DNA from: Burkholderiales bacterium
Lineage (GTDB): Bacteria; Pseudomonadota; Gammaproteobacteria; Burkholderiales; Methylophilaceae
Direction of reading: 5' to 3'
Assembly (NCBI GenBank): GCA_030831475.1
Contig: JAURKY010000006.1
Span: 62,001-126,000, forward strand
DNA length: 64,000 nucleotides
Part shown: positions 28,027-36,335 of the stretch, piece after piece
Layout: each line of letters starts with the position of its first letter
Position numbering within the stretch: the first letter of the stretch is position 1
The notes under the pieces: model-generated
What the model was told of the DNA's origin: nothing
The model's input: only the letters and a program-made list of their open reading frames with translations
Databases searched by the model: none
Made by a program: the position numbers and the translations under genes

Positions 28027-29248
28027 ATTTCTTGAGTAGCCCTTTTGCATCAAGCAGTTCGCTGTCTGATGCTTTCCTGGACTTATATTCGAACTGGTCA
28101 TTAGCGAGCGTTTTCTCGCTGATCGTAATTCGATGAGGAATGCCAATTAATTCTGCTTCACTGAACATGACGCCAGGCCTTAGGCCCCTGTCATCTAAAA
28201 GGACATCAATGTTGAGTTTGATGAGTTGATCGTAAAGCTCATTAGCTTTTTGACGAACTTGTTCATTCTTATCAAAACCAATGGGGGCAATCACAACTTC
28301 AAAAGGAGCAATTGCCTGAGGGAAAATCATGCCACGATCATCATAATTTTGCTCGATCGCTGCAGCCACTATTCGAGAAACACCGATACCATAACAACCC
28401 ATTACCATCGGTTTTGATTGGCCATCTTCATCAACAAATTCAGCTTTCATGGACTTTGAGTACTTATCCCCAAGCTGAAAAATATGCCCAACCTCAATAC
28501 CTCGACAACGTTTAAATTTATCTTTATCAGGATGATTTTCTGCGACTTCAATATTAGCGGCAAAATCACTGTGCTCATCATAAACGATCTCATCTTCGCC
28601 TGACTCAGCTAAGACATGAAACTCATGAGATCCATCTCCCCCAATAGCCCCATTGTCTGCTTGAACTGCCCTAAATTCCAATCCAATACGGGTAAAAATC
28701 TCTGTGTAAGTATCAAACATGACTTGATAAGTCTCTTTTAATGAGTCAAGGGATGTATGAAATGAGTAAGCATCTTTCATTAAGAATTCGCGAGCACGCA
28801 TCACGCCGAAACGAGGGCGTATCTCATCTCTAAATTTAGTTTGAATCTGATACAGATTAATAGGAAGCTGCTTATAACTTGCGATCTCCTTTCGAACAAT
28901 ATCTGTAATAACTTCCTCATGGGTTGGGCCAAAACAAAATAACCTTTCATGCCTGTCTGAAATTTTAAGCATCTGAGGTCCAAAAACATCCCATCGCCCG
29001 GTTTCATCCCAAAGCTCTTTAGGTTGAATCGCTGGCATTAAAAGTTCCACTGCGCCAGCACGGGTCATTTCTTCACGAATAATTGTCTCAATTTTCTTTA
29101 AAATTTTAAGGCCCAGAGGCATCCAGGTGTAAAGACCTGAACCTAATCGCCTGATTAAACCTCCTCGAATCATGAGTTTATGACTAATGATTTCAGCTTC
29201 AGCTGGAGCTTCCTTTAAAGTACTAATAAAAAATTGACTTGCTTTCAT
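28019..29248 (-). CDS. proS: Prolyl-tRNA synthetase lacking the INS editing domain
   Basis: ProS charges tRNA-Pro. The protein is 409 residues, against about 570 in most Betaproteobacteria. The N-terminal class II catalytic core ([30 protein letters not shown]) and the C-terminal anticodon domain are strongly E. coli-like. At about residues 236-249 the sequence passes directly from [10 protein letters not shown] to [12 protein letters not shown], leaving out the roughly 165-residue INS domain that removes mischarged Ala-tRNA-Pro. The frame is intact on both sides, so this is a functional short form rather than a broken gene. Confidence 0.93.
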   Translation of the reverse strand: MKASQFFISTLKEAPAEAEIISHKLMIRGGLIRRLGSGLYTWMPLGLKILKKIETIIREEMTRAGAVELLMPAIQPKELWDETGRWDVFGPQMLKISDRHERLFCFGPTHEEVITDIVRKEIASYKQLPINLYQIQTKFRDEIRPRFGVMRAREFLMKDAYSFHTSLDSLKETYQVMFDTYTEIFTRIGLEFRAVQADNGAIGGDGSHEFHVLAESGEDEIVYDEHSDFAANIEVAENHPDKDKFKRCRGIEVGHIFQLGDKYSKSMKAEFVDEDGQSKPMVMGCYGIGVSRIVAAAIEQNYDDRGMIFPQAIAPFEVVIAPIGFDKNEQVRQKANELYDQLIKLNIDVLLDDRGLRPGVMFSEAELIGIPHRITISEKTLANDQFEYKSRKASDSELLDAKGLLKKFS

Positions 29249-29249
29249 G

Positions 29250-29714
29250 TTAATTTGAATTTAGTGAGTTTAAAAAAGTTTGCATATCGTGCCACAAAAT
29301 TTTCTTTTTTTGAGTATCCATAATCATATCAGCTAAAGTGATCTCGGATGATTGAAATTGGGGTTGAGGATCCATATCTGAAAAAAGATTTTGGCTGATA
29401 CCACCAAATAAAAAAAGATAATTAGGTTGAACTATCATCATCTCTTGCTTTAATTCATTAAGCACTTTCTTATTTACTCTCTTGATATTGTGGTTTGAAA
29501 ATCCATGAATGTAATTAACAATGTTATTAAATAAAACTTCCTCTTCTTTTTTCAATTCATCAAAAGATGCTAGAAAGAAAATTTTTATTTCTTTGAGATC
29601 AAATCGATAAGCTAAAAAATGAGGGGTCTTATTTTCCTCAGTCTTTTTTTCTAACCAAATCGGAGTTAAACCCAGTTCCTCAAGAATAAAAATATCATCA
29701 AGAAATTCACTCAT
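29250..29714 (-). CDS. Hypothetical protein, possible DNA polymerase III psi subunit (HolD-like)
   Basis: This 154-residue protein overlaps rimI by 4 nt (ATGA). In E. coli holD is encoded beside rimI. Here the N-terminus has [14 protein letters not shown], comparable with the LGI..W segment of HolD, and the end has [14 protein letters not shown], comparable with the ALW....Y motif there. Another reading is the N-terminal extension of family-4 uracil-DNA glycosylases, which begins similarly in Betaproteobacteria. No catalytic motif of such a glycosylase is present. HolD is a suggestion from context and short motifs only. Confidence 0.5.
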   Translation of the reverse strand: MSEFLDDIFILEELGLTPIWLEKKTEENKTPHFLAYRFDLKEIKIFFLASFDELKKEEEVLFNNIVNYIHGFSNHNIKRVNKKVLNELKQEMMIVQPNYLFLFGGISQNLFSDMDPQPQFQSSEITLADMIMDTQKKKILWHDMQTFLNSLNSN

Positions 29715-30166
29715 AGACTTAATCCCATAAGGATGGCATCCTCACGTCCAAATTTAGCTTTATAGTAATTTTTTCTAATACTCATTTCGTTAAAACCAAA
29801 TTTTTCATAAAGTTGAATGGCAGCATGATTTGTTTTTCTTACCTCTAAAAAGATATCTTTGATTTTCATCGCTTCACAACAAGTTAAAAAATGCTCAAAA
29901 ATAAAACTTCCTAAGCCCATTTTTTGAGAGTCTACCTTAACGGTGATATTAAGTAACTCACATTCATCCAATACATGACTGGCAATAAAATAACCTTGGA
30001 TGATTTGATTAAGGCTAAAAATTTTTGATAAGTGCTTAGCTTTTAGAGAATCTTCGAAATTTTCCTCGCTCCATGGGGTAAAGTGTGCTTTTTTTTCTAT
30101 CATCGAAATTGACTTGATATCGGCCATTATCAGATCATTGATTTCAATTTGAGCGAGATTAATCAG
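29711..30166 (-). CDS. rimI: Ribosomal protein S18 alanine N-acetyltransferase, probable CTG start
   Basis: RimI is a GNAT-family acetyltransferase that modifies the N-terminal alanine of S18. The acetyl-CoA site is QKMGLGSFIFEH, and the end FGFNEMSIRKNYY with GREDAILM is typical. An ATG at 30127 gives 138 residues but removes the first beta strand and has no ribosome binding site. From CTG 30166 the frame adds INLAQIEINDLI, which supplies that strand, and GGAG lies 7 nt upstream. This gives 151 residues against about 148 in E. coli. The start overlaps tsaB by 8 nt. Confidence 0.88.
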   Translation of the reverse strand: MINLAQIEINDLIMADIKSISMIEKKAHFTPWSEENFEDSLKAKHLSKIFSLNQIIQGYFIASHVLDECELLNITVKVDSQKMGLGSFIFEHFLTCCEAMKIKDIFLEVRKTNHAAIQLYEKFGFNEMSIRKNYYKAKFGREDAILMGLSL

Positions 30167-30833
30167 CCTCTCTCTCCTTAATGGTATAGGCCACCTTATC
30201 TCGAACGTAAATGGGTTGTGCGTAAACTAAATTAAAATTTTTAGCAAATCTATTTTTTGCAAGATGCCCTATGATCTCAGCCAGCGCATACTCTTGATCA
30301 TCGATGATCGGATTTAAATGATCATATTGCTTTTTAATTTCTTTTGCATAGGGCCTGACCCCAGAACCAATGATGATGGGATTAGAACATTGATAATCTG
30401 GTAATTTATCTGGATCAACGACCATCATTTCACCATGAAAATTAAAGGCGTTATCAATAAATTCAACCCCCGCGATATAGACTTGATTCATTCTGGCATC
30501 GATGCAACTTATTGTATATGGCTTTGAATGAATTGCTGCATAAGCCTCCAAAGTATTGATGCCTACGATAGGTAGATTTTGAGCGTAGGCGATGCCATAA
30601 GCGATGCCACAAGCAACCCGCACGCCAGTAAATGAGCCTGGTCCTGCGCCAAAAGTAATACCGTCAAGATCAGAAAATTCAAAACTGTTTTCTTTTAAGA
30701 GCAGTCTAATTTCAGATAAAAGATTTTCTGAATTCTCTTTGTTTGCAGGATAGGTCTTTAAAAAAGATTGGTTCCCGGTCATCAATGCGATCGAGAACAA
30801 TGAGCCGGAACTGTCAAGCGATAAAATTTTCAT
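30159..30833 (-). CDS. tsaB: tRNA t6A biosynthesis protein TsaB
   Basis: TsaB is the scaffold partner of TsaD and TsaE in forming threonylcarbamoyl-adenosine (t6A) on tRNA. It has an ASKHA-type fold at 224 residues. Motifs are LSLDSSGSLFSIAL, GAGPGSFTGVRV and GINTLEAYA. Its end carries the ribosome binding site for rimI. TsaC, which makes the threonylcarbamoyl-AMP, is at 54252-54794 in this window. Confidence 0.95.
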   Translation of the reverse strand: MKILSLDSSGSLFSIALMTGNQSFLKTYPANKENSENLLSEIRLLLKENSFEFSDLDGITFGAGPGSFTGVRVACGIAYGIAYAQNLPIVGINTLEAYAAIHSKPYTISCIDARMNQVYIAGVEFIDNAFNFHGEMMVVDPDKLPDYQCSNPIIIGSGVRPYAKEIKKQYDHLNPIIDDQEYALAEIIGHLAKNRFAKNFNLVYAQPIYVRDKVAYTIKEREAD

Positions 30834-30841
30834 TAACGTTA

Positions 30842-32773
30842 TTATAAACTTTTCAAAAACGCTATGGCCTCATCTTGGTCACGAGATCTTTTGTAATGGG
30901 GTAAGCTTTTCCAAAATTTTTTACCATAGCCACGATTAATAATTCTAGGGTCAGTAATGGCTAAAACCCCTCGGTCGTTATGGTCTCTAATCAGTCTACC
31001 TGAGCCTTGTTTTAACTGAATGACAGCATGAGGTAATTGCAAGTTAAAAAAAGCATTCAACCCCCTTGCGTTGAAGTGATTAATTTTTGATTCAAATATC
31101 GGATCCCCTGGTGACTGAAAGGGAAGTTTATCAATAATGACGAGGGATAATTTTTGACCTCTGATATCGATACCCTCCCAAAATGACATCGAACCTACCA
31201 GAACGGCCGAGGGCAATTCTCTAAAACGTTTTAATATAACATTTTTAGATTCATTACCCTGACTCAGGACAGAAATATCAAGATTTCTTTTTAAAAATTC
31301 ATCTTTTAACAGTGTGCTAATTTCTGCAACGCCCTTTAAGCTGGTTGACAAGATAAATGTTCTTCCATGACAGGCTTCAATCAAAGGCAACATCTTATTG
31401 ACAAGATAAATATTAAAGTTACTGTCATTGGGTTCAGGCATACCCTCCGGTACATACAACATTGCATTTTTTTGATAATCAAATGGGCTTGGGTATGATT
31501 TTTCGCGCGCATCATTTAAGCCCAAGTCTTCTTTGAAGTGTTCAAACGAATTATCCACCGTTAACGTTGCAGAGGTAAACAGCCAATTTAGCTGATGATC
31601 CTCACGAATTTTTTTAAATGGCTCAGCAACACTTAGTGGGGTAATATTAAATTGTATTGATTTTGCATAAAGGTCTAGCCAGTAGACAAATTTTTCATCC
31701 TTATCATCTAGCCATAATAGGATTTGATTCAGATAGTTATCAAGTCGCTCTAAATTTTTTTTATGCTCTGGACTCTCGTCACTATTTTGAATTAAAAAGT
31801 CTCTTAGTTGATTGAGGTGTTCATGAACTATCTTAAGATCCTCTATAAATGCCTGTTTATTTTCAATGTTATCCAATAAAACTCGATGACCAACTGCAGG
31901 TAATGATGACCTAAGCCCACTTAGTAAGCTTATGATAGCCTCAGTAAGATTAAAAAAAGCTTTATCCTCAAGGTCATATTTTGCATAAGAAAGATTTAAT
32001 TCTTGCAGGTATACAATCAATTGATTGCTTGAAAAATTATTTCCAAAAAAAAATGACGCAATTTCTGGCACCTGATGTGCCTCATCAAAAAAAATAGTGT
32101 CAACCTTAGGTAATATCTCCGAAATGTCCTCGTCTTTTAGAGATAGGTCAGCAAAAAGCAAATGATGATTCACAACAATGATCTCAGCGCTTAAGGCTTT
32201 TTTTCTAGCTTTCAAAAAAAAACATTCCTTGGCATGGGCGCATGATTGACCTAAACAGTTATCGCTCGTCGAGGTCACAAGTGGCCATACAGTTGAAGAT
32301 TCCGGAATATCATCGATTTCTGAAATTTCGCCGGTGACGCTATGTACAGAAAAGCGCTTAATTTTCTCAAGATGTGAAATATCATCTCGATTAAGAAACA
32401 AACCCTCCGAAGCCACATTTTCCATTCTTAGCTGACAAAGATAATTATTTCTCCCTTTTAGAACAGAAACCTCTAAGGGAATTTTTAGGGCATCACGAAT
32501 TCTTGGAATATCTTTTAAAAATAATTGATCCTGTAAATTTTTTGTGGCGGTCGAGATAATAGCCTTACCGCCATGCATCAAAATGGGAGCCAGGTAAGCA
32601 AACGTTTTTCCTGTCCCTGTCCCCGCTTCAATAATTGTGGGTGAGTCGCTTTGAAATGCATCATGAATAAATTCAGCCATATGGACTTGGTCCTCACGAA
32701 CCTGATAGCTATCCATAATTTTTGATAAAGGGCCATCAACTGAAAAAAATTCATGTAGCAAAGAATGGCTCAT
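30842..32773 (-). CDS. DinG/YoaA-family ATP-dependent DNA helicase
   Basis: This 643-residue superfamily 2 helicase has Walker A AGTGTGKT (50-57), a DEAH box (FFDEAHQVPE) and the late motif LKQGSGRLIRDHNDRG. An iron-sulfur cluster domain lies near residues 170-200 with cysteines in DNCLGQSCAHAKECFF. This matches XPD-like DinG/YoaA helicases that unwind 5'-3' DNA. YoaA versus DinG cannot be settled from sequence alone, though length and the HolC/HolD context would fit YoaA. It lies 8 nt upstream of tsaB. Confidence 0.88.
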   Translation of the reverse strand: MSHSLLHEFFSVDGPLSKIMDSYQVREDQVHMAEFIHDAFQSDSPTIIEAGTGTGKTFAYLAPILMHGGKAIISTATKNLQDQLFLKDIPRIRDALKIPLEVSVLKGRNNYLCQLRMENVASEGLFLNRDDISHLEKIKRFSVHSVTGEISEIDDIPESSTVWPLVTSTSDNCLGQSCAHAKECFFLKARKKALSAEIIVVNHHLLFADLSLKDEDISEILPKVDTIFFDEAHQVPEIASFFFGNNFSSNQLIVYLQELNLSYAKYDLEDKAFFNLTEAIISLLSGLRSSLPAVGHRVLLDNIENKQAFIEDLKIVHEHLNQLRDFLIQNSDESPEHKKNLERLDNYLNQILLWLDDKDEKFVYWLDLYAKSIQFNITPLSVAEPFKKIREDHQLNWLFTSATLTVDNSFEHFKEDLGLNDAREKSYPSPFDYQKNAMLYVPEGMPEPNDSNFNIYLVNKMLPLIEACHGRTFILSTSLKGVAEISTLLKDEFLKRNLDISVLSQGNESKNVILKRFRELPSAVLVGSMSFWEGIDIRGQKLSLVIIDKLPFQSPGDPIFESKINHFNARGLNAFFNLQLPHAVIQLKQGSGRLIRDHNDRGVLAITDPRIINRGYGKKFWKSLPHYKRSRDQDEAIAFLKSL

Positions 32774-32776
32774 TAG

Positions 32777-33058
32777 TTATTCTTTTCTATCTGAATGACC
32801 AAGGTCCATGTGGGGATTTATTTCGTCCCGCAAACGTTGTTTAATGAATTTCACGTCGATAAAGCCACCTTCATCTTTTCTTGAAAAAATGAGCTTTTCA
32901 TTGCACCATACTTCAAACTTACCGCCATCACTTGGAACCATTTGTAAGTATTCAATGTCCTTAGAGAAGGTGTTAATAATTTCTTGTGAAATCCATGACG
33001 CTCGTAATAGCCAGTTACATTGTGTGCAAAAATAAATTTTTATTCTAGACTGACTCAT
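32777..33058 (-). CDS. Rdx-family (SelT/SelW/SelH-like) thioredoxin-fold protein
   Basis: A 93-residue protein with an N-terminal CxxC redox motif (C11 and C14 in YFCTQCNW). The pattern CTQCNWLLRA, then VPSDGGKFEVW, then SRKDEGGF and a GHSDRKE tail, matches bacterial Rdx proteins. Eukaryotic relatives use selenocysteine in the second position, while here it is cysteine. Function is probably redox-related but not defined. It lies 3 nt upstream of the DinG-like helicase. Confidence 0.85.
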   Translation of the reverse strand: MSQSRIKIYFCTQCNWLLRASWISQEIINTFSKDIEYLQMVPSDGGKFEVWCNEKLIFSRKDEGGFIDVKFIKQRLRDEINPHMDLGHSDRKE

Positions 33059-33135
33059 ACATTCAATGGTTTAATTATTGGCTTAGATTTAATATACTCT
33101 TTTATAACGTATTCTGAGGTTTAATTAAAGTAACA

Positions 33136-34530
33136 ATGAAAACTAAATTCCAAAAATTTCTCTTTATCTTTTTTGGTGCAACTTTAGGTGCACTTATATC
33201 TATTAATTTTCAGGCCTTAGCTGAAAAAACTACCTCTCCGAACTTACCGATTGAGGATCTTAGAACGTTTGCTGAAGTCTTCGGAAAAATTAAAACAGAC
33301 TATGTTGAAGATATTGAAGATAAAAAATTAATTAATGAAGCGCTCACTGGAATGTTGGCAGGGCTTGATCCTCACTCAACCTTCTTAGACCTGGATAATT
33401 TTAAAGAAATGCAGCAAGGCACCTCAGGTGAATTTGGTGGGCTTGGTATTGAAGTAGGTATGGAAGATGGTTTTGTCAAAGTGATATCACCCATCGAAGA
33501 TACCCCTGCGTATGAGGCAGGTTTAAAGTCAGGTGATTTAATTATGAAGCTTGATCAAACCCAAGTTAAGGGACTCACTCTCAATGAAGCTGTCAAACTC
33601 ATGCGAGGTAAGCCGGGATCATCTATTAAAATTCAGGTGCTTCGTAAGGGTGTTGATGCTCCCTTTGATGTAATGATTGTTAGGGCGCATATTAAAACTA
33701 AAAGTGTAAAAGCAAAAATTGTAGAGCCTAACTATGGTTATGTCAGAATTACTCAATTCCAAGAGAGAACCACACAAGATCTTGCAGAAGCGCTCAAGAA
33801 AATTCGTCGCGAAAATAAGTATGCCTTCAACGGTATTGTGCTTGACCTTAGAAACAATCCAGGTGGACTTTTAAACGCGGCTGTAGGTGTTTCTGCTGCC
33901 TTCTTAGAGGAAGGTGATCTGGTGGTTTACACTGAAGGCAGAGCTCCTGACTCTAAAATGCACTTGACTGCCATTCCTGAAAATTACGTAAAAAACTACC
34001 CTGCTAGTAAAAATTATTTTGATAAGGTCCCTAGCGATGTTAAACATACGCCGCTTGTTGTGTTAGTTAACAACGGATCTGCTTCTGCCTCTGAAATTGT
34101 TGCCGGTGCTCTACAAGATCATGGGCGCGGCACCATATTGGGCACACGGAGTTTTGGTAAAGGTTCGGTACAAAGTATCCTTCCTATGAACAATGGTACC
34201 GCCATTAAGCTGACTACCGCTTTATACTTCACCCCGAATGGACGTTCCATTCAGTCTAAAGGCATTGAGCCGGACGTGGTTGTCGATGATGGATTTGAAC
34301 AATTTGCCGTGAGAGAAGAGGATGTAACCAATCATATTGTGAATCCCCAAGGCGAAGATGATCCTACAAAAAAGGATAAACCTGCCGATGCACCTACCGC
34401 TGGTTCTGAGGCATTAAAAAACTTTAAACCTATCGAGCTTGGCGGTAACGACGATAAGCAATTTCAACAGGCTTTACTTTTCTTAAAAGGCATAGACAAG
34501 GGTATCGATTACTCTAAACCTAAAAAATAA
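33136..34530 (+). CDS. ctpA: Carboxyl-terminal processing protease (S41 family)
   Basis: The 464-residue protease is exported by an N-terminal signal segment (about 8-28). A PDZ domain spans about 100-185. The S41 catalytic Ser-Lys pair is S317 in NNGSASASE and K342 in FGKGSVQ. Such proteases trim C-termini of periplasmic proteins. The C-terminal tail (after 400) is polar and low in structure. It is followed by coq7 6 nt downstream. A weak sigma-70-like promoter may lie near 33078-33108. Confidence 0.93.
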   Translation: MKTKFQKFLFIFFGATLGALISINFQALAEKTTSPNLPIEDLRTFAEVFGKIKTDYVEDIEDKKLINEALTGMLAGLDPHSTFLDLDNFKEMQQGTSGEFGGLGIEVGMEDGFVKVISPIEDTPAYEAGLKSGDLIMKLDQTQVKGLTLNEAVKLMRGKPGSSIKIQVLRKGVDAPFDVMIVRAHIKTKSVKAKIVEPNYGYVRITQFQERTTQDLAEALKKIRRENKYAFNGIVLDLRNNPGGLLNAAVGVSAAFLEEGDLVVYTEGRAPDSKMHLTAIPENYVKNYPASKNYFDKVPSDVKHTPLVVLVNNGSASASEIVAGALQDHGRGTILGTRSFGKGSVQSILPMNNGTAIKLTTALYFTPNGRSIQSKGIEPDVVVDDGFEQFAVREEDVTNHIVNPQGEDDPTKKDKPADAPTAGSEALKNFKPIELGGNDDKQFQQALLFLKGIDKGIDYSKPKK

Positions 34531-34536
34531 GTTCGG

Positions 34537-35160
34537 ATGTTAGATAAATTAATCACAGAGATTGATAGGGGCCTAAAAACACTTTCGATCCCATCAATTG
34601 AGAGTCGTCCTTACCCAGGTTCAGATATTAAAGAAACTCAACCTCTATCGGAGTCGGACAAAAGAAAACATGCCCAATTAATGAGGATCAACCATTCAGG
34701 TGAAATTTGTGCCCAGGCGTTATACAGGGGTCAGCTCTTATTTAATAAAAATCCTAAAATTCAAATAGAGCTCGAAAAAGCAGCCTCTGAAGAAATAGAC
34801 CATTTAGCTTGGTGTGAAAAAAGAATTGATGAATTGGATGGAAAAACAAGTAGGCTAAACCCCATCCTTTACGCAGGCTCATTTGCAATTGGTAGCCTAG
34901 CCAGCATTATTGATGAAAAATATAACCTGGGTTTCTTAGCTGAAACAGAAAAACAGGTCTCAGCCCATCTCGAAAGTCATTTAAACATGCTTAATCCAGA
35001 TGATAAAAAAACTTTAAAAATTCTTGAGACTATGAAATTAGATGAGGAAAAGCATCAAGGATCTGCCCATGCATTAGGCGCTAAAAAACTCCCAAAAATA
35101 ATTGAAACAATCATGAAAAAAACTGCTAAATTAATGACAAGTTCAACTTACCATATTTAA
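34537..35160 (+). CDS. coq7: Ubiquinone biosynthesis diiron hydroxylase
   Basis: Coq7 performs the last ring hydroxylation of ubiquinone, converting 2-octaprenyl-3-methyl-6-methoxybenzoquinol. The 207-residue protein carries the ferritin-like diiron motifs: INHSGEICAQALYRGQ, EEIDHLAWCEKR, ETEKQVSAHLESH and DEEKHQG, each with a metal-binding Glu or Glu-x-x-His. It matches the betaproteobacterial form. Ubiquinone feeds the respiratory chain whose terminal oxidase is encoded elsewhere in the window. Confidence 0.94.
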   Translation: MLDKLITEIDRGLKTLSIPSIESRPYPGSDIKETQPLSESDKRKHAQLMRINHSGEICAQALYRGQLLFNKNPKIQIELEKAASEEIDHLAWCEKRIDELDGKTSRLNPILYAGSFAIGSLASIIDEKYNLGFLAETEKQVSAHLESHLNMLNPDDKKTLKILETMKLDEEKHQGSAHALGAKKLPKIIETIMKKTAKLMTSSTYHI

Positions 35161-35162
35161 TT

Positions 35163-35477
35163 ATGCAAAAATTCAAAGATGTCCTAGAAACCCTTGAGGA
35201 TGCAAGCCATGTAAAGAAAATCCAACTGTTTGATGAAGAAAAAGAACTGGTTGGACAAATCGAAAGTAAACCTGGGAGTCTAGGGTCAATCAAGGTCTAC
35301 CACCATCTTTGGGCTGTTTTTGGCGAGCTTAACCTTGATGCTGCGGTAGAGGGTCTTGATTTATATTCAGAGCATACCGAGGATGCACAAAATCATCCAG
35401 GCAAGCACCCTAATATCGATCGACTTTTAGATATCATAGAAACTGAAGAGACTTACTCAATAAAAATTATCAAATAA
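35163..35477 (+). CDS. DUF2322 family protein
   Basis: A 104-residue soluble protein. The segments KPGSLGSIKVYHHLW and HPGKHPNIDRLLDI are characteristic of DUF2322, which is found mainly in Betaproteobacteria. No catalytic motif is evident and the function is unknown. It begins 2 nt after coq7 and overlaps the convergent OsmC gene by 8 nt. Confidence 0.85.
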   Translation: MQKFKDVLETLEDASHVKKIQLFDEEKELVGQIESKPGSLGSIKVYHHLWAVFGELNLDAAVEGLDLYSEHTEDAQNHPGKHPNIDRLLDIIETEETYSIKIIK

Positions 35478-35883
35478 TTTCATAGTCGTGAGTAATGGCG
35501 ACCGATTTTCCTAACATAATCGATGCAGAGCAATATTTTTCAGCAGATAAAGTAATCGCTCTTTCAATTGCGTTTGGATCCAAAGCATCGCCGCTTATAA
35601 CAAAGTGAATATGAATTTTTGTAAATACTTTAGGAATGCTATCTGCTCGCTCGGCAGTAATGACTGCCTCGCAATGGTTAATGGCTTGGCGTGATTTTTT
35701 CAAAATGGTGATGACATCATATGACGTGCAGCCCCCCATACTAATAAGTAAAGCCTCCATGGGTCTCATACCCCGATTTTGGCCACCAGCCTCTTCTGGG
35801 CCGTCCATAAAATAAAAAAGGCCTGAATCTGTTGATCCTTTAAAGCTAACTTCCCCTTCCCAGTTAACGTTAACCTTCATCAT
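35470..35883 (-). CDS. OsmC-family peroxiredoxin-like protein
   Basis: A 137-residue member of the OsmC/Ohr superfamily. The two reactive cysteines appear in MGGCTSYDV and EKYCSASIM. These proteins reduce organic hydroperoxides with thiol donors. The sequence resembles the YhfA-like subgroup more than classical OsmC or Ohr. It starts 4 nt before the end of the FKBP gene on the same strand (ATGA), which suggests coupling. Confidence 0.88.
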   Translation of the reverse strand: MMKVNVNWEGEVSFKGSTDSGLFYFMDGPEEAGGQNRGMRPMEALLISMGGCTSYDVITILKKSRQAINHCEAVITAERADSIPKVFTKIHIHFVISGDALDPNAIERAITLSAEKYCSASIMLGKSVAITHDYEII

Positions 35884-36326
35884 TTAATACCCAACAATTC
35901 AACATCAAAAATAAGATCGGCATTTGGTGGAATGACATTACCCGCACCTCTGCGTCCATAACCGAACTCACTTGGGATATGAATAGTTCGTTTACCACCA
36001 ATTTGCATGCCTTTAAAACCTTCATCCCACCCACGAATCACTTGGCCTACGCCTAAAATAAATGTAAAAGGTTCACGGCGATCTAGTGAGCTATCAAATT
36101 TTTGTCCTTTAAAGTCTTTAGCGTTTGCATCATAAAGCCAGCCGGTGTAATGAACGGTAATTGAAAGTCCCTTTTCAGCCTCACGACCCTCACCCACTTT
36201 TGAGTCGATGAGTTTTAACTCGGTAATTTTTTGCTCCATGCTTTCATCCTTAATATTGATATCAACTGCCATCAAGGGCAATGACTGAATTACTAAAAAA
36301 AATATTAATAACAAGTTTTTAAACAT
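35880..36326 (-). CDS. Exported FKBP-type peptidyl-prolyl cis-trans isomerase
   Basis: The 148-residue protein has a signal peptide (ending near PLMAVD) and one FKBP domain. Conserved features are [36 protein letters not shown], and [23 protein letters not shown]. It catalyses proline isomerisation of periplasmic proteins. It lies 9 nt downstream of dacB, so the two envelope proteins may share a transcript. Confidence 0.92.
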   Translation of the reverse strand: MFKNLLLIFFLVIQSLPLMAVDINIKDESMEQKITELKLIDSKVGEGREAEKGLSITVHYTGWLYDANAKDFKGQKFDSSLDRREPFTFILGVGQVIRGWDEGFKGMQIGGKRTIHIPSEFGYGRRGAGNVIPPNADLIFDVELLGIK

Positions 36327-36335
36327 TTTAAAATC

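Noticed and set aside
28019-29248. proS as a frameshifted or degraded gene
   Set aside because: Both flanking domains are complete and in one frame, and the missing part corresponds exactly to one structural domain.
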